In this document: positions 18,935 through 26,764 of the stretch, piece by piece
Position numbering within the stretch: the stretch's first letter is position 1
Layout: each line of letters starts with the position of its first letter
The notes under the pieces: generated by a model
Databases searched by the model: none
What the model was told of the DNA's origin: nothing
What the model saw: the letters and a program-made list of their open reading frames with translations, nothing else
Origin: JAZDCZ01 sp046757925
GTDB taxonomy: Bacteria > Gemmatimonadota > Gemmatimonadetes > Gemmatimonadales > GWC2-71-9
Length of the DNA: 64,000 nucleotides
Direction: 5' to 3'
NCBI GenBank assembly: GCA_046757925.1
Contig: JBHHZE010000004.1
Location: forward strand, 42,020 to 106,019
Translations under genes and position numbers: made by a program

Positions 18935-19852
18935 ATGGCTACAGAGAATCACACGGGCCGCACGATTGCGGGATATCACTTGCTCGAGCAGGTGGGGGAG
19001 GGCGGCACCGCTATCGTATACAAGGCCGAACATCCCGAACGTGGTGTTTGTGCCGTCAAGATTCTCAAAGAACGGATGCAAAAGGACGCTACGGCTGTCA
19101 AACGCTTCCTGCGGGAGGCAGGCTATGGCGCCAGAGTCGACCACCCTTCGGTGGTGCGAACATTTGAATACGACGAGGACGACGGAACTTACTATCTGGC
19201 GCTCGAATGGGTTAGCGGAGAGCCTCTGTCGAAGTTTGTGGAGCGCTCCGGGCGAATCGCTCCCGAACTCGTGGCCGACATCGTTGCGCAGCTGGCAGAC
19301 GGGCTCGTGGCATCACACAAGGTTGGTATCATCCATCGGGATTTGAAGCCGGAGAACATCGTTTACGACCCGGAGACAAAGATCGTGAAGTTGCTCGACT
19401 TTGGGATCGCCCGCGATGCGCAGGAAGCACCGTCCGAACGTCTCACCCGCACGGGGTTTTTTGTCGGGACACTGCAATACGTGGCCCCGGAGGCTCTTTC
19501 GGGTGAGCTGGTTGGGGAGGCAGCCGACATCTACAGTGTGGCGAAGATCGCCTATTACATGCTGACGGGAGTCCATCCGCAATCGGGGCGTTCTCCGCGG
19601 GAGGTGTTCCAGCAACTCCTCACTCAACCACCCACGCCGCTCAATCAGGCGGTGAAGGGCCTGAAGTTCCCGGCGGAATTGGAGGCAGCGATCATGAAAG
19701 GGCTGGCACGCGAGCCCTCGGCGAGGCAGGCCTCGGTGCGCGAGCTAGCTGACGATATTGCCCGAGGTATCAAGTCCGAGCCCTCGAGCAGCATGGGTGG
19801 CGGGTTCTTGGGGAACCTCAAGTCACTCCTGAACCGAAGCCATAAAGATTAG
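18935..19852 (+). CDS. Soluble Ser/Thr protein kinase
   Basis: The protein is 305 residues from ATG 18935, the start just before the kinase fold. The Hanks motifs are complete: GEGGTAIVYKA (P-loop, about 21-31), Lys42 in CAVKIL, HRDLKPEN (135-142), DFG (155-157) and GTLQYVAPEAL. No membrane helix or sensor domain follows; the tail is a short Ser/Gly-rich segment. It is therefore a cytosolic kinase, unlike the two membrane kinases at the right end. Substrates are unknown. A 9-bp hairpin follows the stop codon. Confidence 0.9.
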   Translation: MATENHTGRTIAGYHLLEQVGEGGTAIVYKAEHPERGVCAVKILKERMQKDATAVKRFLREAGYGARVDHPSVVRTFEYDEDDGTYYLALEWVSGEPLSKFVERSGRIAPELVADIVAQLADGLVASHKVGIIHRDLKPENIVYDPETKIVKLLDFGIARDAQEAPSERLTRTGFFVGTLQYVAPEALSGELVGEAADIYSVAKIAYYMLTGVHPQSGRSPREVFQQLLTQPPTPLNQAVKGLKFPAELEAAIMKGLAREPSARQASVRELADDIARGIKSEPSSSMGGGFLGNLKSLLNRSHKD

Positions 19853-19872
19853 TAGTAGTAGCCACTACTACT
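19851..19872 (+). repeat. Perfect hairpin after the kinase gene
   Basis: AGTAGTAGT (19851-19859) and ACTACTACT (19864-19872) form a perfect 9-bp stem with a 4-base loop that overlaps the kinase stop codon. There is no T-run, so intrinsic termination would be weak; it may protect the mRNA 3' end. Confidence 0.5.
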
Positions 19873-19918
19873 GCCATTTCAGACCACGGGGACTAGCATA
19901 GACCACTTTTCCGCGCTC

Positions 19919-20467
19919 ATGAAACTGCTTAGGGAGCGCTCTTACCAAGTTGGATCGTTCACGTTGGCCTCTGGGCAAGAAACCCGCCACTACATCGATG
20001 CCCGGCGCACCACCATGTCATCAGCCGGACTGGAACTCATAGGGCACCTTGGGTTGGCTGAGATCCGGCGAGCCAATTGGCGCCCCCAAGTGATCGGGGG
20101 ACTCACATTGGGAGCAGATCCGATATCGTACGCGATCGCCCTCGCAAGCCGGCACGATCCTCCTCAACTGGATGCGTTCACGGTGCGAAAAGAACGAAAA
20201 CGCCACGGTCTGGCTCGCCAGATCGAAGGATGTTTCTGGAACGGGGCCCGCGTGGTGGTCATCGAAGACGTGGTCACTACCGGCGGATCCGCGCTAAGGG
20301 CCATCGAGATTCTGGGCCAGGAAGGTGCCGCGATAGCCGGAGTACTTACTGTGGTAGATAGGCAGGAAGGTGGAAAAGAGGCAATTGAGCGTGCAGGATA
20401 CAGTCTGAGGTCGTTGGTTACGCTGGCCGATCTGGTCGGAGACACTGCGCTCGATCCGATCGACTGA
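19919..20467 (+). CDS. pyrE: Orotate phosphoribosyltransferase
   Basis: PyrE joins orotate to PRPP in pyrimidine synthesis. The 182-residue protein has LLRERSYQVGSFTLASGQ at the start, KERKRHGLARQIEG (substrate loop with the Lys that reaches the active site) and the PRPP-binding motif VVVIEDVVTTGGSA. The start at ATG 19919 leaves out a few N-terminal residues seen in some relatives; no better start is visible upstream. The chemoreceptor-like gene begins three bases after the stop, suggesting co-transcription. Confidence 0.93.
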   Translation: MKLLRERSYQVGSFTLASGQETRHYIDARRTTMSSAGLELIGHLGLAEIRRANWRPQVIGGLTLGADPISYAIALASRHDPPQLDAFTVRKERKRHGLARQIEGCFWNGARVVVIEDVVTTGGSALRAIEILGQEGAAIAGVLTVVDRQEGGKEAIERAGYSLRSLVTLADLVGDTALDPID

Positions 20468-20470
20468 ATC

Positions 20471-22063
20471 ATGACGGAGCAAGAGCTGCATCTAGACGAC
20501 CTCACGACGCTGTCCCGTGCACTCAGGCAGCGTTGGGCAATCTGGGCACTGGCGGTGGTGATCATAGCGCTGGGAGCGGCCTTAGGTTGGGTGCACGCCT
20601 CCGCCGCCACAGTTGCACTGGTACTGCTGGCCGCCGCTGTCGGCAATGGTCTCACAGGGGTACTCGGGCGCGCCAGGTGGAACTCAGGAGGGCTTGTATG
20701 GTTTGCGGCAGTCTACGACCTGGTGTCGGCGTCCCTATTGGTCCTGTTCTACGGACCGGGTGTCATGTCCGCAGCATTGTTGATTGCAGTGGTTCCCTAC
20801 TCCCTCAGCGCCAGATTCAAGACGGGGTATCCACTTGCTGCCACGGCGGCGATCGTCCACCTGGTAGTGGCAAGTCTCGCGCTCACTGGGCAGTCATGGA
20901 GGTTCTCGGCTGGAACATCAGCGCGCTCCTATCTCGAGACCGCGGTCCTCTTTCTCGTGGGAGCGGCTATCATGCGCACGTTCGCACACCTCAGGCTTCG
21001 CATGGTTGATTTGCGTTCCGTAGTGCAATCCCCCGACATGGACACAGCATTATCCCGCCTTGCCACAGCGCCGGAAGACGAACTTACTGTGCTGAGATAT
21101 CCGATTCACAACCTACTCGACGGATTGGTGCGATCCCGCAGACGCGACGCGGAGACAAGCGACGGTATCGCTACCTTGACGCGGGCCCTGGCCGATACGG
21201 CGCTGGAGCTCACAGAGTCGACCGAAATGGTGGAAGCTTCCGTCCGCACTCTAGTCGGGGCGCTGGAGAACCACGTCAATACCTTGGCGCCACCCGACAG
21301 AAGGGATTTGAGTGTCTCCGTCAATGGCTCAGCAGTGGATGCTCGCGCAGGGACACTAGAGTCAGACACGAAACGTTTGGCACAAATGGCCGCCGACGGT
21401 CGCGATCTAGTGTCATGTTCCTCCAAAACCGCCAGCGCGCTCGAGTCAGACATCGCGACGTCGGCGGTTGCCATCCGGAACCTGGTACAGTTCTCCAAGC
21501 AAACCGAGGCTCTTGCTCAAGGGTTGGGTCGCATCGCCCGTCAGACCCATGTGCTTGCGCTGAATGCTGCCATAGAGTCCGCCAGAGCAGGTGCGAGCGG
21601 CGACGGGTTTGCAGTGGTTGCGCGACAGGTTCGCAGTCTGGCAAGCGAGGCAAGTCAATCGGCCAGGGACATGGGCGACCTGGTGGCCGAAGTACGGGAG
21701 CACTTAGACTCAGTAGCAGGCATCCTTGCGACCAACAGCGAGCGGGCAAGTGCTATCGTTCGCGCTACTACCGAAGCACGCTCCAACATGGGGGATCTGC
21801 ACCAGGGCCTGCTTCAGGCATCTAACGAAGCCGCTGTAACTGCTGCCGCTATCTCTACCTTGGCTGCTCAAAACAGAGATCTGACAAGCACTCTATCGGA
21901 AACTGCCACATCCAACCTTGCCTGTGTAGAAGCCGCTCATGTGGCGTTGCGCGGGCTGTCATCCCAGCTCGATGCCACCACGGTGTTGGGCCGGCGAATC
22001 ACACAGCTTGCCGAACTGGGCCGCCAGCTTGTCACCAATGCTCATTCTCAAAACAACGACTGA
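20471..22063 (+). CDS. Methyl-accepting chemotaxis-like signalling protein
   Basis: The 530-residue protein has about six membrane helices in residues 22-175 with short loops and no periplasmic sensor domain. A long coiled coil follows, containing the receptor hairpin tip: RIARQTHVLALNAAIESARA followed by GDGFAVVARQVRSLA. That tip normally contacts CheA and CheW. No che or flagellar genes are in the window. The membrane region may itself sense membrane or energy state, which is inference. It follows pyrE by three bases. Confidence 0.85.
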   Translation: MTEQELHLDDLTTLSRALRQRWAIWALAVVIIALGAALGWVHASAATVALVLLAAAVGNGLTGVLGRARWNSGGLVWFAAVYDLVSASLLVLFYGPGVMSAALLIAVVPYSLSARFKTGYPLAATAAIVHLVVASLALTGQSWRFSAGTSARSYLETAVLFLVGAAIMRTFAHLRLRMVDLRSVVQSPDMDTALSRLATAPEDELTVLRYPIHNLLDGLVRSRRRDAETSDGIATLTRALADTALELTESTEMVEASVRTLVGALENHVNTLAPPDRRDLSVSVNGSAVDARAGTLESDTKRLAQMAADGRDLVSCSSKTASALESDIATSAVAIRNLVQFSKQTEALAQGLGRIARQTHVLALNAAIESARAGASGDGFAVVARQVRSLASEASQSARDMGDLVAEVREHLDSVAGILATNSERASAIVRATTEARSNMGDLHQGLLQASNEAAVTAAAISTLAAQNRDLTSTLSETATSNLACVEAAHVALRGLSSQLDATTVLGRRITQLAELGRQLVTNAHSQNND

Positions 22064-22092
22064 CCGTCCCTTCCATCGTACCACACCCTCCT

Positions 22093-22995
22093 TCAGTGCC
22101 CGAGGTAGCCCACCCCATTTTCGAGCGGATGAAAGGTGCGAAACGTGTTGCGGAAGGGAACGATCAGCCGCTCAACAAAATCTCTGAGCGTAGCTTCGAA
22201 CGAAGACCTGCGTTTGAACTCACTTGCCGTTGTGCCAATCAAGGTTCGCAAGTGCCGGCAGAAGCTTTGAGGGGACGAGAACTCCAACCTATATGCGACG
22301 TCGGCAATGGAGATACCGGGCATTTCGAATAGCGCCGCGGCGTATGCGAGCCGGGTGGCGGCCAGGTATTGGCGCGGCGACGGGAGATCGGCCCTGACGA
22401 ATCGGGACATAAACGTGCTGGGTGCAATCTCCAGATAGTCGGTGAGGGCCTTGACGGTTCTGATGCCTGGTGCAACACGAACCATCACCTCGAACACTTT
22501 GCGGCAATCGTGTGTGGGCTGACCTAGGGCCGGCAAGACAGCACCGGAGATTCGAGCGGCCGTCGCCGATGTGGGTTGTTCCAGCAGTTCGCGGAGGTGT
22601 TCCCAACCGGTCCGTTGACTCAGGTCCACCATCCGCCGCACTCCGTACGCACCGAATTCGAGCAATCGCTCGCTGCACACCGGATCGTGGCGCGAAACCA
22701 GGGCGACCGTAGATACCTCAGGGAATCGATCGACGAGAGTAGCTATAGCTGATAGCTCGTTGACGGCCACGCACTCGGGAGAGACAAAAACTGCCTGGAC
22801 GGGGCGTTCCCTCACGGTACGTAGGACCTCGCGCACTGAATCCGCGTGGAACGCCGAAAACCGGCCCTGCGCAACAGCGTCGATGCTGGCTCGTACGCCC
22901 GGCTCGATGATCGTGGCTACCGCAGCCGCCTTGCTCCCCGTCAATGTGGGATGCCCCCGAAAACGTAGTCGGCCAACACCATACGCCTGATACAT
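22093..22995 (-). CDS. AraC-family regulator with a pseudo-receiver-like N-terminus
   Basis: The ATG at 22995 gives 300 residues (a TTG lies just before it). Residues 200-275 form an AraC double helix-turn-helix: ISIADVAYRLEFSSPQSFCR then HLRTLIGTTASEFKRR. Residues 25-140 look like a CheY-type alpha/beta fold, but where the phosphorylated Asp is expected the sequence reads AVFVSPECV, so phosphorylation is unlikely. Target genes are unknown. It is convergent with the chemoreceptor-like gene and divergent from rnpB. Confidence 0.85.
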   Translation of the reverse strand: MYQAYGVGRLRFRGHPTLTGSKAAAVATIIEPGVRASIDAVAQGRFSAFHADSVREVLRTVRERPVQAVFVSPECVAVNELSAIATLVDRFPEVSTVALVSRHDPVCSERLLEFGAYGVRRMVDLSQRTGWEHLRELLEQPTSATAARISGAVLPALGQPTHDCRKVFEVMVRVAPGIRTVKALTDYLEIAPSTFMSRFVRADLPSPRQYLAATRLAYAAALFEMPGISIADVAYRLEFSSPQSFCRHLRTLIGTTASEFKRRSSFEATLRDFVERLIVPFRNTFRTFHPLENGVGYLGH

Positions 22996-23040
22996 CAACC
23001 GGATATCAACGGTTTATCCCAACTCTCAACGCCTGGCGTC

Positions 23041-23069
23041 TTCAACCCTGGATAGCCCGGGTGTATCTT
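23041..23069 (+). promoter_or_regulatory. Putative rnpB promoter
   Basis: TTCAAC (23041-23046) and TATCTT (23064-23069) are 17 bases apart, placing the transcription start at about 23076, exactly where helix P1 of the RNase P RNA begins. Confidence 0.5.
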
Positions 23070-23075
23070 GTGGGC

Positions 23076-23446
23076 GGTGGTGGAGCGTGACGGTCGCGGC
23101 TCACTTTGCAGTGGGTCGAGGAAAGTCCGAGCTCCACAGGGCAGACTGCCAGGTAACACCTGGGCGCCGTAAGGCGACGGACAGGGCCACAGAAAACAGA
23201 CCGCCCGCCTTGTTTCTAGGCGGGTAAGGGTGAAAAGGTGGGGTAAGAGCCCACCGCACGGTTGGCAACAACCGTGGCACGGCAACCCCCAGTCGGAGCA
23301 AGGCCAAATAGGCGGCAAGGCTCGGCCCGGGCCGTCTTGAGCCGTGGGTAGGCCGCTCGAGGTAGCGGGTGACCGCTATCCCAGATAGATGACCGTCCGT
23401 GTGCCCTAGGGCACTGGTACTGGACTCGGCTTATGGCTCCACCACC
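23076..23446 (+). ncRNA. rnpB: RNase P RNA, bacterial class A
   Basis: The catalytic RNA that matures tRNA 5' ends. The conserved blocks are present in order: GAGGAAAGTCCGAGCTCCAC (CR-I), GGTGAAAAGGTGGGGTAAGA (CR-II/III region), AGATAGATGACCGTCC and ACTCGGCTTATGG. The ends are set by helix P1: GGTGGTGGAGC (23076-23086) pairs perfectly with GCTCCACCACC (23436-23446). A perfect palindrome GTGCCCTAGGGCAC (23401-23414) sits between the last two blocks, an extra hairpin compared with the E. coli RNA. Its protein partner gene rnpA is 5 kb away. Confidence 0.95.
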
Positions 23447-23512
23447 ACTGGCCCCAGCCACAGGTTGGAGACCGATGAACAGTCATTGGCGTTGTGAAAA
23501 CAGGTCTCGACG

Positions 23513-23746
23513 ATGAAGGGTCTGGGCGAGAGTGCCCGGCCGTATCCCGCTGATTGGGAACAAGTAGCAGAGCTGAGAGTTTTTCGCACCAGTCCCGAAA
23601 CCTGGGAAAAACTGATCTCGTGGCGGAACGACATGCGACAAAAGGGATGGCGATTGCTACAAGTATCCGACCAACAGGGTGACATGGTGGCGGTGTTCGG
23701 CCGCACAAAAAGGGAATTGCTCGCGAAACAGGGATTGTCACTGTGA
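23513..23746 (+). CDS. Small DUF4177-like protein
   Basis: The 77-residue ORF is supported by its stop overlapping the next start as GTGA (23743-23746). The segment ELRVFRTS...WEKLISWRNDMRQKGWRLL...DMVAVFGRTKREL has the strand-helix-(GW)-strand layout of short DUF4177-type proteins, and resembles the 55-residue protein at 44253-44420. No function is known for this family. AGGT about 10 bases before the ATG is a weak ribosome site. Confidence 0.6.
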   Translation: MKGLGESARPYPADWEQVAELRVFRTSPETWEKLISWRNDMRQKGWRLLQVSDQQGDMVAVFGRTKRELLAKQGLSL

Positions 23747-24573
23747 GATCGCACGGATCAGCTGCAACCACGTGCGTCGTGGCCATTCTTCTCGGTTGCG
23801 GCGGAGCGTCGCACACTGCGCCGCACCCTGTCGAATTGGCGAGATACCTCCCGTATCACGCCGGCTATCGGGGCGTGTCGGTGGGAGAGATAGAACAGCA
23901 GTTCAACGGTCAGGTGGTGAGGAACGAGTTCGGCACAGAATTCTTTGTCACCGCCGAAGTCGTCGAGTCACCTTCCGAGTTGCGTGCAACGCTCGTTCTG
24001 GATTCCATTGCGCGAGTTCGCGGGGCGGGATCCGTCAATTCAAGCGGGGAGGCGAACTCCGCCCTCGGCACTACCTTTACGGGAAGGCTCGCTAGCACCG
24101 GTGAGATCCTTGATTTCCAGGGAGACTTGCCCAATGGCGCATTGGCAAGAGAATTGGTCGATCGCCTCTTCAGGCAGTTTTTCCCCCGCATCCCCGCTCA
24201 CGGCGCCCGCGCGGGCGAGCACTGGGTCGATACCCTAGAGACGACCGCCGTTGTAGGAGGGGTGAACAACAAGGTACGCACTGTCAATAGCCACTCGGCT
24301 GCCGGTTGGCTCACACATGCCGGTCGACGTGCGCTGCAGATCGTCACCGTGTCTCGATACGCATTCTCTGGATCAGGTGTTCAGGCCGGTCAAGAATTCA
24401 CGTTGGAGGGCCAAGGGCACCGCCTTGCCCAGCATTACATTGGGGCAGACGGAAGCTATTTAGGGTACACTGCAACCGATACCTCTCACGCCGAGGCCAA
24501 GTTGACGAAGTTGGGCCTGACTATTCCCGTCCTTCAAACGCGATTCGACACACTCGCGCTCACAGCGCATTGA
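23743..24573 (+). CDS. Putative lipoprotein of unknown function
   Basis: The GTG start overlaps the preceding stop (GTGA). A lipoprotein signal with lipobox LLGC ends at Cys19. The 276-residue protein has no recognised catalytic motif; it is rich in beta-strand segments and contains GEHWVDTLETTA and VSRYAFSGSGVQAG. The pattern recalls DUF6263-type envelope proteins, but I cannot confirm that. It lies between a small cytosolic protein and a barrel protein, each with overlapping start and stop codons, so the three form one operon with an envelope role. Confidence 0.7.
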   Translation: MRSHGSAATTCVVAILLGCGGASHTAPHPVELARYLPYHAGYRGVSVGEIEQQFNGQVVRNEFGTEFFVTAEVVESPSELRATLVLDSIARVRGAGSVNSSGEANSALGTTFTGRLASTGEILDFQGDLPNGALARELVDRLFRQFFPRIPAHGARAGEHWVDTLETTAVVGGVNNKVRTVNSHSAAGWLTHAGRRALQIVTVSRYAFSGSGVQAGQEFTLEGQGHRLAQHYIGADGSYLGYTATDTSHAEAKLTKLGLTIPVLQTRFDTLALTAH

Positions 24574-25403
24574 GCAAGCTCACACTTCTCTCCGCCGTGA
24601 CGGTTCTGCTGATGCCGACACAGGCGGCCGCGCAAGTCATTCGTCCGCGATCTGTGGACTACCTGTTCGTCAGCCAGGCCACTGACTCCCGTGCACTGTG
24701 GGTCAACCCCGCCGGTCTAGCGGCGACAGCGGAGGCATCCGTCTATGGCGAACTCATGTTCGAACGACCGGAGTCTGACATCCGAGTCGCTCAGTGGGGC
24801 TTTGGGCTCAACTCGCGTGGATTCTCTTTCGGTTATTTGCGCGACCGGTTGGTAGGTGGTATCACGAACTCAGCATACCGTTTCAGTCTGGCCCGGGCGT
24901 TCACGGGGGGATCCGCCGGACTGTCTCTCACCTTCTACAAGGGTGGCTCAACCAAGCGTGGCCTGGATCTTGGCGTTCGTTACACCGTGCTGCCCTCAGT
25001 AACTTTTGCGGCGGTCCTCAGAAACATCGGCCAACCGCGGGTACGTACAGAACAGACACCGTTCACCGGAGTGGCCGGCCTAGACTGGTCGGGGCTCACC
25101 AAGAATAGCGTATTGATGGGGGAACTCCAGGCTGCCAATAGAATCGGCGACTCCGGTTACGACGTGTCCTACCGCACCGGCCTAAGAATCGGTGTGGGTC
25201 GGTCGGTTCCAATCACTGCCCTTGTGAGTCTAAACCTTGAGAGCGATCTCGGGGTCGATCGTTGGACCGTGGGACTTTCCATCGGAGGAAACAGAAAAGC
25301 AGTAGCGGCTGCAACCGTGGTCCCATCTGCGAACGCCGCCGATTTCAGACAACTCAGCATAACGGGTGTAGCGAACGACCGGTTGGGGCGCTCACGCCGC
25401 TGA
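24570..25403 (+). CDS. PorV-like outer-membrane beta-barrel protein
   Basis: TTG 24570 overlaps the preceding stop as TTGA and is followed at once by a signal peptide (KLTLLSAVTVLLMPTQAAAQ); the long open frame upstream lies inside the previous gene. The 277-residue protein starts with DSRALWVNPAGLAATAEASV, the pattern found in PorV/PorQ, UPF0164 and TraF-like barrel proteins, and alternates polar and hydrophobic residues to the end. It is probably in the outer membrane. No type IX secretion genes adjoin, so a link with PorV function is only structural. Confidence 0.72.
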   Translation: MSKLTLLSAVTVLLMPTQAAAQVIRPRSVDYLFVSQATDSRALWVNPAGLAATAEASVYGELMFERPESDIRVAQWGFGLNSRGFSFGYLRDRLVGGITNSAYRFSLARAFTGGSAGLSLTFYKGGSTKRGLDLGVRYTVLPSVTFAAVLRNIGQPRVRTEQTPFTGVAGLDWSGLTKNSVLMGELQAANRIGDSGYDVSYRTGLRIGVGRSVPITALVSLNLESDLGVDRWTVGLSIGGNRKAVAAATVVPSANAADFRQLSITGVANDRLGRSRR

Positions 25404-25423
25404 GCCGGACTGGATAAGACTAT

Positions 25424-26533
25424 TCAATCCAGTAGACGCAGTGGCATTACCAAGCACATGTATGTCGCAGGATCGTCCCAACCCACCGGTTCGACGGTTG
25501 CCGCACGCTCCGGGGCCTTGAACGTGAGCTTGACTTCCTCGGTCGGCATAAACTTCAGAATGTCGAGCAGGTAGTTAGCATTGAATCCTATCTCCAGGGC
25601 CTCGCCTCCGTAGCTCACCGCAATCTCGTCCGAGGCCTCACCTAGATCAGGAGTGTTCACTGAAAACTTGAGACCGTCGCCTTCAAAAGCCAGCCGTACC
25701 CGATGCGTCTGGTCGCTCGCCACCACTCCCACTCTTCGCAGCGCGGAGATCAGGGTGCTCTTATCGATCGTTGCCTCTTTGTCGTTTTCCTTAGGGATCA
25801 CCTGTTCATAGTTCGGATACGGCCCCTCTATCAGACGTGTGAAGATGAGCGTGGAGCCGCTCCGGAATCCCAGGTGGTTGTCACTCCTCGCGATATCGAC
25901 CTCGTCAGATACGCCGAACAAACGCCGTACTTGCTCCAGTGCTTTCGGGGGAACGATCAGATCGGTGGACGTACTCCCGGCAGATATGGGAACGTCCATC
26001 CGCGCGAGTCTATGACCGTTCGTAGCAACCATCCGTGTGTGATCGGCCCGTAACTCCCACAGTACGCCGTTTAGAATCGGCCGACTTTCTTCGGTGGATG
26101 CCGCAAACGCCACATGGTTTATCAGCTTCTGAAGGTCACTCGATGCAGCTGTCCAGCTATCGTCAAATGCAACTGGCGGAAAGCTTGGGAACTCCTCTCT
26201 TGGAATTCCAAGTAGTTTGAACTTCGATCGGCCGCACTCCAGGTTAATTCGCTGCTCGCCTGCGCTCGTAATCCGTATGGCAGCACTCGGAAGTTCACGT
26301 ACTATCTCCACCAGTTTCTTTGCCGGAAGTGTCACTGCACCTTCTTCATCTATCTCGGCGGGCACCATGGTGCTGACAGCGATATCCAGATCCGTACCGG
26401 ACAGCCTAACGCCATCTGCCGATACGTCTACGAGGATATTCGAGAGGACAGGGAGAGTCGTCTTCGATGGAACAGTTGCCGCGACTGCGAGAAGGCCCTC
26501 TTGGAGTCGTTCTCGGGTGATGGTGAACTTCAT
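25424..26533 (-). CDS. dnaN: DNA polymerase III beta sliding clamp
   Basis: The 369-residue clamp protein starts at ATG 26533 behind AGGAAG. Its three-fold repeat is recognisable: KTTLPVLSNILVD, EESRPILNGVLWEL and the third domain with YLLDILKFMPTEEV. The C-terminal MPLRLLD matches the conserved MPMR-type ending. It encircles DNA and tethers the replicative polymerase and MutS, among others. dnaA lies upstream on the same strand, separated by the putative origin. Confidence 0.97.
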   Translation of the reverse strand: MKFTITRERLQEGLLAVAATVPSKTTLPVLSNILVDVSADGVRLSGTDLDIAVSTMVPAEIDEEGAVTLPAKKLVEIVRELPSAAIRITSAGEQRINLECGRSKFKLLGIPREEFPSFPPVAFDDSWTAASSDLQKLINHVAFAASTEESRPILNGVLWELRADHTRMVATNGHRLARMDVPISAGSTSTDLIVPPKALEQVRRLFGVSDEVDIARSDNHLGFRSGSTLIFTRLIEGPYPNYEQVIPKENDKEATIDKSTLISALRRVGVVASDQTHRVRLAFEGDGLKFSVNTPDLGEASDEIAVSYGGEALEIGFNANYLLDILKFMPTEEVKLTFKAPERAATVEPVGWDDPATYMCLVMPLRLLD

Positions 26534-26764
26534 AACACTTCCTGTATGAAAGGGAGTATTAACTGCTACTCCAGTGATATTAATATAGTAGTATTAGTAG
26601 TGAATCTTGAAATCTTGATAAGCCCCCTAAGATGTTATGGTCAATCGCCTTCCGCAGTGAGTAGTGATGTGGGTTGCCTGTTGGCAGTGTGGACGCACCG
26701 TGGATGTAAGGTGTGATATCCCCGTTGTCCCACAGTCTCCACATTCGTTCCTCCACATAGTCTC
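26534..26764. other. Putative chromosomal replication origin (oriC) between dnaA and dnaN
   Basis: The 231-base gap combines typical origin parts. An AT-rich stretch lies near the dnaN side (26577-26603). Triplets TAG-TAG-TAT-TAG-TAG occupy 26586-26600, like the DnaA-trio element described in Bacillus. Next come TCAAGATT direct repeats (minus strand, within 26602-26620). Toward dnaA, at about 26660-26760, several sites share the TCCAC/GTGGA core of DnaA boxes, including TGTGGA motifs on the minus strand at about 26739-26756 and GTCCACA near 26690. None is a perfect TTATCCACA. Assignment rests on position and composition. Confidence 0.6.

Noticed and set aside
23401..23414. Palindrome GTGCCCTAGGGCAC as an rnpB terminator
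   Set aside because: The conserved CGGCTTATGG block and the P1 partner strand lie after it, so it is an internal hairpin of the RNA.
24306..24569. Long in-frame extension upstream of the PorV-like gene
   Set aside because: It lies wholly inside the preceding lipoprotein gene in another frame, and the signal peptide begins exactly at TTG 24570.
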